NCBI RefSeq assembly: GCF_004353905.1
Contig: NZ_SMOD01000016.1
Location: 1-64,000 of the forward strand
DNA from: Paraburkholderia guartelaensis
Lineage (GTDB): Bacteria; Pseudomonadota; Gammaproteobacteria; Burkholderiales; Burkholderiaceae
Direction: 5' to 3'
DNA length: 64,000 bases
Shown here one piece after another: positions 9,183 through 16,740 of the stretch. The position numbers and the translations under genes were made by a program. The notes under the pieces are model-generated. The model had not been told where the DNA came from and did not search any database. It saw only the letters and a list, made by a program, of their open reading frames with translations. Position 1 is the first letter of the stretch. Every line of letters starts with the position of its first letter.

Positions 9183-9463
9183 TTCCGGTCCTCTTTCGCG
9201 ATATCGCCTTCTGCCTGACGATCGGCCTTGACGAAGGCGACCGACGCGAACGCCGCAAGCACGGCGAGCGTCAACGCCACATCCACGACAGCCTCGACGC
9301 CGCTTGCCGTGCCGACCAGCAGCAACGCCGCGATCCCTCCCGTGCCGAACAGTTGCGCGGCCATCATGCGGTCGGCGCGCGTGGGCCCGCGCAGCACCGA
9401 CAGCAGGCCCACGGCCACCATCAGCAGCACCAGCGCGCAAACGGCGATGAGCACGTCAGCCAT
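9179..9463 (-). CDS. mnhF: Cation/proton antiporter subunit F (MnhF/MrpF)
   Basis: A 94-residue protein with three helices. The segment LLSVLRGPTRADRMMAAQLFGT matches the conserved RGPTxxDRxxAxxxxG pattern of MrpF. ATG at 9463 is used because it overlaps the mnhE end by eight bases and the first helix then starts at residue 2; an upstream ATG at 9577 would lie wholly within mnhE. The C-terminus is a short charged tail. Coupled with mnhG by an ATGA overlap. Confidence 0.88.
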   Translation of the reverse strand: MADVLIAVCALVLLMVAVGLLSVLRGPTRADRMMAAQLFGTGGIAALLLVGTASGVEAVVDVALTLAVLAAFASVAFVKADRQAEGDIAKEDRK

Positions 9464-9983
9464 GACGTTCACCGCTGACCAGCGCGCCCGCGAGGCGCCG
9501 TTCTTCGTCCGCCAGTTGTTCCTCAACCCGCTGCGAGGTGTCGAGGCAGTGGTAGACGAGCCCGTCCGCGGTCTCATCTACCGGCAGCGACCCCGGCAAC
9601 AGGCTCGTGATGATGGCGAAACCATTGCGCGCCGTTCCCGGCGGAAAACCGACACGATAGACCACGATACCGGGCCGCAAAGGCAGGCGCGGGTCCAACG
9701 CGCGGCGCGCCACGTCGATGCCCGCGAGCAGGGACTGCAAGAGGAAATGCGGAACGAATACGAGTAAGGCGCCGAGCCGTACCCTTCCCGCGACGGGAGG
9801 CAGGAGACGCAGGCTCATCTGCGTCGCGACGAGCGTCGCGATCAGGCCGCAGACGAGATCGGCCGGCTTCACGCTCGGCATCAGGATGATCCATAGCGCG
9901 AGAAAGCAAACCGCGCGTGTCAGCGCGACGCGCCAGTGCGAACGCCAGTCGAGCAGGAAAGCACGAAGCGTTGATGAGCTCAT
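9456..9983 (-). CDS. mnhE: Cation/proton antiporter subunit E (MnhE/MrpE)
   Basis: A 175-residue protein with a positively charged start, two to three N-terminal helices, and a cytoplasmic domain. FLALWIILMPSVKPADLVCGLIA and the later ITSLLPGSLPVDET (family pattern: I-T-x-x-P-G-x) identify MrpE. ATG at 9983 has GAGGAGG about 11 bases upstream. It is the first antiporter gene and lies 81 bases after the RND pump stop on the same strand, with no terminator seen between them, so read-through from the efflux genes is likely. Confidence 0.87.
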   Translation of the reverse strand: MSSSTLRAFLLDWRSHWRVALTRAVCFLALWIILMPSVKPADLVCGLIATLVATQMSLRLLPPVAGRVRLGALLVFVPHFLLQSLLAGIDVARRALDPRLPLRPGIVVYRVGFPPGTARNGFAIITSLLPGSLPVDETADGLVYHCLDTSQRVEEQLADEERRLAGALVSGERHG

Positions 9984-10064
9984 GGAAGATGCGCCTCCTC
10001 TATCGAAAAACCAGCGAGCGCGAAAACGGCGGGCGTCTGCCGGATGGAGTCAGGCCCCGGCGGC

Positions 10065-13000
10065 TCACGTCGCCCCGCTCGCCATCCCCGAAGACTGCGA
10101 CGGCGGCCGGTCTTCCTTGCCAAACACCACCATGTACAGGGCCGGCAGGAACACCAGGGTCAGCAGCGTCGCCACCAGCAAGCCGCCCATGATCGCGAAG
10201 GCCATGGCGCCCCAGAACACCGTAGGTGCGATCGGGATCAGGCCAAGCACGGTCGAGATCGAGGTCAACATCATTGGCCGTATGCGCGAAGTGCCCGAAG
10301 CGACAACGGCCTCCAGCACGCCCATGCCCTCGTGTCGAAAAGTCTCGATCTGCACGATCAGGATCAGGCCGTTCTTGGCGATCATGCCGATCAACGCGAG
10401 AATGCCCAGAATGGCGACGAAACCAAGCGGCCGGTTGAAAACCAGCAGCGCGAGCACCACGCCGATCAGGCCCAATGGCATCACCGAGACCACCATGGCC
10501 AGGCGCTTGAAGCTCACCAGCAGCAGCATCATGCTCGTCAGCATCAGCACGATCATCACCGGGACCACGGCAAATACCGAGGCTTGCGAAATCGCGCTTT
10601 CCTCGAAGATGCCGCCAGTCGCGACGTGGTAACCCTTGGGCAGCTTCGCATTGAACGCATCGATCTTCGGCGCGAGCGTTGCGACGACTTCGTCGGGCAG
10701 CTCGCCATGCATCACGTCGGCGCGTACCGTGAGCGTCGGTACGCGGTTTCGCCGCCATATCAGCGGCGACTCCTGTTCCTCCGTGAACGTCGCGAACTGA
10801 CTGAGTGGAACCATGCGCCCGCTCGGCGTGGGTACCTGCAGCGTACTCAGTGACTGCACCGTCAGCGGCTGCTCTTCCTGCGCTCGCGCCACCACGTTGA
10901 CCAGGTAGATGTCGTCGCGTATCTGCGTGAGTGGCGTTCCGGTAATGACGGTGTTCATGATGGCGGCCAACGCGGCGGAACTCACGCCGAGCTGACGCGC
11001 TTCATCCTGGTTGATGTGGATGCGGATCTGCCGGGCCGGCTCCATCCAGTCGAAATTGATGTGGCGCGTTCGCTCGTCGGAACCCACGATGCCGGCCAGA
11101 TCGAGTGCGGCCCTGCGCACCTGAGCCGGGTCGGGGCCCGAGACGCGATACTGCAGCGGCCACCCCACTGGCGGTCCCAGTTCCAGCGGCGACACGCGGG
11201 CGACGATACCGGGGAACTGTTCGCTCAGTGCCTTCTCCAGTTTCAATTGCAGCCGGTCCCGCGCCTCGAGACTTTTCGCGACCACGATGACCTGTGCGAA
11301 AAACGGATTAGGCAGCTGAACATTGAGGGTAAGAATAAAGCGCACTGCGCCGCGGCCCACATAGCTGCTGAAGTGATCGACATCGGGATCGCTTTTCAGA
11401 ATGGCCTCGAGTCGCGCAACCTGGTCCGCGGTCGCGTGGATGGACGCGTTCTGGCGCAAGGTCAGATCCACCGTCAGCTCCGGCCGGTCCGAGGCGGGAA
11501 AGAACTGCCGCGGCACGAACCGGACGAGGAAGATCGACACCACGAACGCCGCGAGCGTGACGGCAATCGTCAACCACCTGAGCCGCAGCGCGCCGCGCAG
11601 GAAGCGGTCATAGGCCATGAGCATCTTGCCGGGCTTGCGCGGCTCCTTTTCGGCCTTGGGCGCTTTCAGGATTGCCACACCGACCAGCGGCGAGAAAATC
11701 ACCGCACCGAACCACGATGCGAGCAGCGCGATGGCGACTACCGCAAAAATAGAAAACGTATATTCGCCGGCCGAACTTTTTGCGAAGCCAATCGGCACGA
11801 AACTGGAAATCGACACGAGCGTGCCGATCAGCATTGGCGCGGCCAGCGTACGGTACGCGAAAGTCGCCGCCTGATCCTTGCTGTCACCGGCGGCGAGGCG
11901 GTTGATCATGGCGTCGACGGTGGTCATGGCGTCGTCGACCAGCAAGGTCAGCGCGATGATCAGCGCGCCCAGCGAGACCCGGTGCAGGTCGATGTGCACG
12001 ACGTCCATGATCCCGAAGACAATCGCCAGCGTCAGCGGGATAGACAATGCGACTACCGTCCCCGGCCGTATGCCCAGACTCACGAAGCTGCACACCAGGA
12101 TGATGATGATCGCCTGCCAGAGCGACGCCATGAAGTCGTTGATCGCCACGTCGACGGTATCTGACTGATTGGCGACCAGGAACGGCTCGATGCCAGCGGG
12201 CAGGTTCGCGGTGGCGTCGGCCATCTCGGCCTTCAGGTTGCGACCGAGCGCCAGTATGTCGCCCGAATCGCGCATGGCGATCGCGAGGCCGATGGCCGGT
12301 TTGCCGTTGACGCGGAACATTGGCTGTGGAGGGTCGGCGAAGCCGCGTCTCACGGTGGCGATGTCGCCGAGGCGCACGATGCGCCCTCCCAGCACGAGGT
12401 TGACACTCTCGATGTCGCGTTCGGAATCGAAGGCGCCCGTCACCCTGAAGAACACCCGCTCCTGCCCGGTTTGCAGGACGCCGGTCGGCCTGATGAGATT
12501 TTGCGCTCTCAATGCGGCGACGATGGTCGGGTAGTCCAGACGCAAGCCCGCCAGACGGGTGGTCGAGAATTCGATGTAGATCTGTTCGTCCTGAGCGCCC
12601 AGGACCTCGATCTTCGAGACGTCCGGCACCAGCAGCAGGCGCGAGCGAATCGCCTCGACGCGATCGCGCAACTCACGCATGTTGTAGCCGTCGGCGGTGA
12701 AGCCGTAGATGATGCCGTAGGTGTCGCCGAAGTCATCGTTGAAGAACGGCCCGAGCGTTCCCGCCGGGAGCGTTTGTCGCATATCGTCCACGTTCTTGCG
12801 AACCTGATACCAGACGTCCTGGACTTCGGAGGGTGGCGTGGACTGCAGAAGATCGACGAAGATCGTCGTTTGGCCCGCTGTCGTATAGCTGCGTATGCGA
12901 TCCAGGTGACGGGTTTCCTGCAACGTGCGTTCGAGCCGCTCGGTCACCTGCGAGAGCGTGTCGTCGACAGTGGCCCCCGGCCACGCAGCGGCCACCACCA

Positions 13001-13142
13001 TGGTGCGGAATGTAAAGACCGGATCTTCGGCGCGCCCCAACCGCAAAAATGACAGGGTTCCCGCCACGAGTGCAGCGATCATGAGGAACACGACCAGGGG
13101 GCGCTTCGAAAGCGCCCACTCGGATAGATTCGGGCCAATCAC
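10065..13142 (-). CDS. RND-family efflux pump, inner membrane subunit
   Basis: A 1025-residue proton-driven exporter of the HAE/AcrB superfamily. It has the expected 12 helices with two large periplasmic loops. The start (NLSEWALSKRPLVVFLM), the proton-relay pair in TM4 (LLVDDAMTTVD, Asp403-Asp404) and the second half beginning near LRWLTIAVTL are visible. The sequence is closer in feel to TriC/VexH-like pumps than to AcrB itself; substrates cannot be read. ATG at 13142 overlaps the membrane fusion protein stop as ATGA, so the two are translationally coupled. The cognate outer membrane factor is probably at 2916-4382, on the other side of the antiporter genes. Confidence 0.92.
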   Translation of the reverse strand: MIGPNLSEWALSKRPLVVFLMIAALVAGTLSFLRLGRAEDPVFTFRTMVVAAAWPGATVDDTLSQVTERLERTLQETRHLDRIRSYTTAGQTTIFVDLLQSTPPSEVQDVWYQVRKNVDDMRQTLPAGTLGPFFNDDFGDTYGIIYGFTADGYNMRELRDRVEAIRSRLLLVPDVSKIEVLGAQDEQIYIEFSTTRLAGLRLDYPTIVAALRAQNLIRPTGVLQTGQERVFFRVTGAFDSERDIESVNLVLGGRIVRLGDIATVRRGFADPPQPMFRVNGKPAIGLAIAMRDSGDILALGRNLKAEMADATANLPAGIEPFLVANQSDTVDVAINDFMASLWQAIIIILVCSFVSLGIRPGTVVALSIPLTLAIVFGIMDVVHIDLHRVSLGALIIALTLLVDDAMTTVDAMINRLAAGDSKDQAATFAYRTLAAPMLIGTLVSISSFVPIGFAKSSAGEYTFSIFAVVAIALLASWFGAVIFSPLVGVAILKAPKAEKEPRKPGKMLMAYDRFLRGALRLRWLTIAVTLAAFVVSIFLVRFVPRQFFPASDRPELTVDLTLRQNASIHATADQVARLEAILKSDPDVDHFSSYVGRGAVRFILTLNVQLPNPFFAQVIVVAKSLEARDRLQLKLEKALSEQFPGIVARVSPLELGPPVGWPLQYRVSGPDPAQVRRAALDLAGIVGSDERTRHINFDWMEPARQIRIHINQDEARQLGVSSAALAAIMNTVITGTPLTQIRDDIYLVNVVARAQEEQPLTVQSLSTLQVPTPSGRMVPLSQFATFTEEQESPLIWRRNRVPTLTVRADVMHGELPDEVVATLAPKIDAFNAKLPKGYHVATGGIFEESAISQASVFAVVPVMIVLMLTSMMLLLVSFKRLAMVVSVMPLGLIGVVLALLVFNRPLGFVAILGILALIGMIAKNGLILIVQIETFRHEGMGVLEAVVASGTSRIRPMMLTSISTVLGLIPIAPTVFWGAMAFAIMGGLLVATLLTLVFLPALYMVVFGKEDRPPSQSSGMASGAT

Positions 13143-14260
13143 CTGGCTGCCTCGGTCCAGTTAATTTTCTGTCCCGGCCGCAATGCCTGCACGCCGGCAG
13201 TCACGACCACGTCGCCTGTGTTGAGACCTTGCGACACCTCAACGCGGTCCTCGCCATACGCCTGAAGCTCGACCTCACGCACCGAAACCGTCCCTGTCTT
13301 CGTATCGACCACCCAGACCGCCGGCTTTCCTCCTGGCTGGATCAGGGCGCTCGAAGGAATTTCGATGGCCGCCGCGCGCGGGAGCTTCATGTGGCCAATG
13401 ACCGTACTGCCAAGGCGCATGGCTGCCGGCGGATCGAGCACTTGAACCCGGACCGCAAAGGTTCCGGTCACCGGATCGGCGCGGGGCGATACTTCGCGCA
13501 CCTTACCAACGGCGGTGACCTGGGGGTTGCTGGCAAGCGCGATGACGATGTCGGGATTGGCCGGCGCGACGTCCTTGATCGCGGCGGGCACATCGAATAC
13601 GGCATCCACCGCGCCTTCGCGAGCGATCTGCACGATCATGCGTCCAGCCGGAACCACCTCGCCCGGCTCCGCTCCACGCGCCGTCACCACGCCGGCTACG
13701 TCGGAAACGAGGTCGGTATAGCTCAGCCGGTTCTGCGCGATGTTGACCAACGACTGCGCCGAATCGACTTGCGACTGGGTGATCTTTGCCATCGCTTCCG
13801 ACTGTTCGAACGAAGCACGCGACACGGCATGCTCCGCAAGCAGATCGCGCATGCGGGTGAACATGGTGCGCGCTTCCAGGGCTTGTGCCTGCGCGGCGGC
13901 CAACTGCGCCCGCGCGGACTGCAGGCTGCTTTCCTCGTTCATCCGGTCAAGCCGCGCCAGCACCTGGCCCGCCCTGACACGGTCCCCGACATCGACGTTG
14001 CGGGAAGTCATTCTTCCGTCGATACGGAACGATTGATTGATCTCGGCCTGCGCCTGCAATCTTCCGGTCAAGGCGATGGTCGCTCCGGCCTCCTGCTTTT
14101 CTATCCTGACGACGCGTACCGGGCGCACTTCCGTCACCGGCGCCTCTTCGCCCTTACGGCAGCCCGCCAACAGTCCGCCCGCCGCCGTTACACACAGCGC
14201 ACACAGCGTCACGGCCAAAGGCAGGGAAACCATTCGACCTGCAGCATGATTCGCAAACAC
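13139..14260 (-). CDS. Periplasmic adaptor (membrane fusion protein) of the RND pump, lipoprotein
   Basis: The adaptor that joins the pump to the outer membrane channel. The 373-residue protein has a lipoprotein signal ending LLAGC, a half-lipoyl segment (GRMTSRNVDVGDRVRAGQVLARLD), a coiled-coil hairpin rich in Ala/Gln (SSLQSARAQLAAAQAQALEA), the returning lipoyl half (DVAGVVTARGAEPGEVV) and a beta-barrel region. I choose GTG at 14260 because GAGGAA stands eight bases upstream and gives a charged n-region; ATG at 14233 is the alternative. It ends in an ATGA overlap with the pump gene. Confidence 0.9.
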   Translation of the reverse strand: MFANHAAGRMVSLPLAVTLCALCVTAAGGLLAGCRKGEEAPVTEVRPVRVVRIEKQEAGATIALTGRLQAQAEINQSFRIDGRMTSRNVDVGDRVRAGQVLARLDRMNEESSLQSARAQLAAAQAQALEARTMFTRMRDLLAEHAVSRASFEQSEAMAKITQSQVDSAQSLVNIAQNRLSYTDLVSDVAGVVTARGAEPGEVVPAGRMIVQIAREGAVDAVFDVPAAIKDVAPANPDIVIALASNPQVTAVGKVREVSPRADPVTGTFAVRVQVLDPPAAMRLGSTVIGHMKLPRAAAIEIPSSALIQPGGKPAVWVVDTKTGTVSVREVELQAYGEDRVEVSQGLNTGDVVVTAGVQALRPGQKINWTEAAR

Positions 14261-14375
14261 TGGCGTATTCCTCTGGATCCTTGGACAGGTTGCCCGTGTC
14301 CACCGTGAAATGGCTTCGCGCCCTGTTGCAGCCCCGCCGGGCGTGCCGGGGTATCCATCCGAAAACAACGACGAT

Positions 14376-14618
14376 TCAAGCGCTAGAACTCGACGACACC
14401 AGGCGACGTTCCAGAATGACGATGAACACCACGATCGGAATGACGTTGGCGAACGTCACGATGGTGTTGATGAACGCGGCCTGCTTCACGCCGCGAAGAA
14501 TGAGGAAATGAAACAGCGAGATGTCAGCCGACGCCACGATGATGGCCGCGCCCACCATGCCGCCGACTACCATCGCGGTCAACTGCACGCGACTCATTTT
14601 CTGCCCGGTATCGGCCAT
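14376..14618 (-). CDS. Small two-helix membrane protein of unknown function
   Basis: An 80-residue protein not recognised by family. It has two hydrophobic segments (LTAMVVGGMVGAAIIVASA and INTIVTFANVIPIVVFIVIL) and a Ser-rich tail. It sits between the glycine-zipper lipoprotein and the efflux adaptor, all on the minus strand, 115 bases before the adaptor start. Its position suggests an accessory part of the efflux operon, but nothing in the sequence proves it. ATG at 14618 is used; ATG at 14642 would add eight polar residues. Confidence 0.5.
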   Translation of the reverse strand: MADTGQKMSRVQLTAMVVGGMVGAAIIVASADISLFHFLILRGVKQAAFINTIVTFANVIPIVVFIVILERRLVSSSSSA

Positions 14619-14680
14619 GGGTTTCCTCGCGTGGTTCGACACTTCGTTTTATCGAGAGATCGACGACACCTGCGTTCACT

Positions 14681-15142
14681 TCATCGCGTCACGCGCACCG
14701 AGTTGTTGCCGAGTAGCACACGCACGCGGTCGCCCGGAACGAACTGCTGATCCGCATCCTGGACCACCGACATCAGTTGCCCCGAATCCAGGCGCACGAC
14801 GATTTCAAGGGCTTGCCGCTGCGTGACGCGCTGCTCGACGGCATTGCCTGCCGCGCCGCCCAGCACGGCGCCGCCGATGCCCGCCGCCACGGCACCCGTG
14901 CCGCGCCCGATGTTGCTGCCAGCCGCGATGCCGCCAAGCGCGCCGCCGGTTATTGCGCCAATGCCCGATGGACCAGGCTGGATCGTGACGGGCCGCACGG
15001 ATTCGACCGTACCGAGTTCGACCACCATCACCTGCTGCGCCTGGGCCGGCCTGAAGGTGGAGCCCGAAGTTGGCGCCTCGCAACCAGAAAGCGCGAACGA
15101 GGCGACTACGGAGCCAAGAAGTGTTGCAGCGAGATATCGCAT
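14681..15142 (-). CDS. Glycine-zipper outer membrane lipoprotein (SlyB/Pcp-like)
   Basis: A 153-residue lipoprotein. The signal sequence ends with FALSGC. A glycine zipper rich in GxxxG steps occupies the middle (GGALGGIAAGSNIGRG, then GGAVLGGAAGNAVE), as in SlyB and other Rick_17kDa-like proteins. The C-terminal part ends VRVLLGNNSVRVTR, again SlyB-like. ATG at 15142 has AGGGGA about eight bases upstream. It is the first gene of the long minus-strand block with the efflux pump and antiporter. SlyB-type proteins support outer membrane integrity under cation stress, which would suit this setting; that link is inference. Confidence 0.8.
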   Translation of the reverse strand: MRYLAATLLGSVVASFALSGCEAPTSGSTFRPAQAQQVMVVELGTVESVRPVTIQPGPSGIGAITGGALGGIAAGSNIGRGTGAVAAGIGGAVLGGAAGNAVEQRVTQRQALEIVVRLDSGQLMSVVQDADQQFVPGDRVRVLLGNNSVRVTR

Positions 15143-16050
15143 GACATTTCCCCTAATGCGGCGCATTGCGGATTCGCTAATTCATTCGGCCTGTTTGCTA
15201 ACGATTCCACGCATAGTCATTAGCGAACATTCAGCCAATACGTACGCGGAGAATTGTCTTTTGCCATCCATCCTCCGGATATCTGACGAACATTATGGAA
15301 TACGATTCGCACATGACGTATTCAACGTGGCATTCGTTCGAAAATGGTTCAGCGATTCAATGTGGCGCGCATTATTTATCCATCTGCTTCGGCAACGCCT
15401 CTTATCGGGTGCTGATCAAATCCACGCCTGGTGCATTTGAGCCGGCATCTGGAAACGGCAATACGCCGATTGCCGTTGCGGCTTCCCCGGTCTTCGGTGC
15501 CGTATGTGATACCGGCAAGCACGCCGGCGACGGGAGCGTAGCGCCGCTGGCCGAGGCTGAATATCTGCAGGCGCAGTTCGATATCGAGCGTCAGGATCAT
15601 GCTGTCAATGCGCGAGGTGTCGTCCACCGTCACGATGCCGACGGAGAGTCGTGACGTCGAACACGAAGCCGCGCAAGGCTGCATCGACGGCATCGGGCTG
15701 ATCGCCTTCACGACATTTACGCCCGACAACACGCTGATGTCGATTGTCAAGGCATCCTTATCGTTATCACGGATGGCCTACGTGGGTAGGCTCGCGCAGC
15801 CGAATTGGACGCGCGCCATGCGTTTGCGCGTCATATTCCAGACCGCGCGGCTGCCGTCCGCGGCTCTGACGCGAAGTGAGCATAGCGGATTCTTTCGCGG
15901 CGAAATTTGAACGCGTCCGGACGAACGCCACCTTCACGCCCCCAATCCGTACCGTTCAGCGTCTTCACAACTGTACCGGTACTGTACCGAGAACTGTCGA
16001 TAAACTGGTTTCCGTCGAATCTATCTTTTCTTTCCGGAGCCCCTCGCATC
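15143..16050. other. Long intergenic stretch without a convincing gene
   Basis: About 900 bases separate the lipoprotein start from the LysE-type gene. Open frames of up to 124 codons exist (for example 15376-15750 on the minus strand) but none has a good ribosome-binding site, family motif or typical codon pattern. The first 250 bases are richer in A+T than the surroundings and probably hold the promoter of the efflux/antiporter operon. The last 100 bases carry repeated ACTGTACCG elements before the exporter gene (separate entry). The middle could be a decayed gene. Confidence 0.4.
15970..15989 (+). promoter_or_regulatory. Direct repeat / palindrome operator before the LysE-type gene
   Basis: ACTGTACCG occurs twice, at 15970-15978 and 15981-15989, 11 bases apart, and the overlap forms the perfect palindrome GTACCGGTAC (15973-15982). 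The site is about 65-80 bases before the start codon at 16051, a usual place for an operator. Repeats of this type are bound by MocR/GntR regulators in related systems; which protein binds here is unknown. Confidence 0.4.
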
Positions 16051-16668
16051 ATGCTGCCCGAAATGCTCAGCGCGCTGCCCGCCGGCATGCTCTTCGTCGT
16101 GGTCACGACCATCACGCCCGGCCCCAACAACACCATGTTGCTGGCTTCCGGCGTCAACTTCGGTTTTCGTCGCACGGTGCCGCACATTCTCGGCATCAGC
16201 GCGGGCGTGGTCGTGCTCATGCTCTCGGTGGGCTTCGGGCTTGGCCAGGTGTTCAGGCACGTCCCGTCGCTCTATACCGTACTGGAAGTCGCGAGCATTG
16301 CGTACCTGCTGTATCTGGCGTGGAAAATCGGCACCTCGGGCGACATCAAGGTGAAGAGCGGCGAGCACCGGCCCATGCGCTTTCACGAAGCCATCGCGTT
16401 CCAGTGGGTCAATCCCAAGGCGTGGATGATGGTGCTCACGGCCGCCACCACGATCCGCCTTTCCGCGAACTTCGGCACCAATACGATGATGATGGCCTTC
16501 CTGTTCTATGTGATCGGCCTGCCCTGCATCTGCATCTGGGCCGCGTTCGGCACCAGCATGCGGCGTTTTCTGTCGAATCCGCGGCGATTGCGCGCGTTCA
16601 ACATCTTCATGGCGCTTTCGCTGCTCGTTTCGCTGTATCCGATGTTCGCGCACCTGCTTCAACACTAA
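16051..16668 (+). CDS. LysE/RhtB-family amino acid exporter
   Basis: A 205-residue inner membrane protein with six helices. The start FVVVTTITPGPNNTMLLASG is the family signature, and FQWVNPKAWMMVLTA the second conserved block. Such proteins export amino acids or related small molecules; the substrate is not predictable. ATG at 16051 has CCGGAG about 12 bases upstream; a longer frame from 15907 would put non-hydrophobic sequence in front of helix 1. It is a single-gene unit with its own operator-like repeats upstream. Confidence 0.87.
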   Translation: MLPEMLSALPAGMLFVVVTTITPGPNNTMLLASGVNFGFRRTVPHILGISAGVVVLMLSVGFGLGQVFRHVPSLYTVLEVASIAYLLYLAWKIGTSGDIKVKSGEHRPMRFHEAIAFQWVNPKAWMMVLTAATTIRLSANFGTNTMMMAFLFYVIGLPCICIWAAFGTSMRRFLSNPRRLRAFNIFMALSLLVSLYPMFAHLLQH

Positions 16669-16740
16669 AACGACCCGCCGCCATACCTCGGTTCAACCGC
16701 TACAATCGCAACCGGGAAACATGGGCGGCGGAGTCACACT

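Noticed and set aside
15295..15654. A 119-codon frame on the plus strand in the large gap
   Set aside because: No ribosome-binding site, no motif, and overlapping an equally weak frame on the other strand; left as unassigned.
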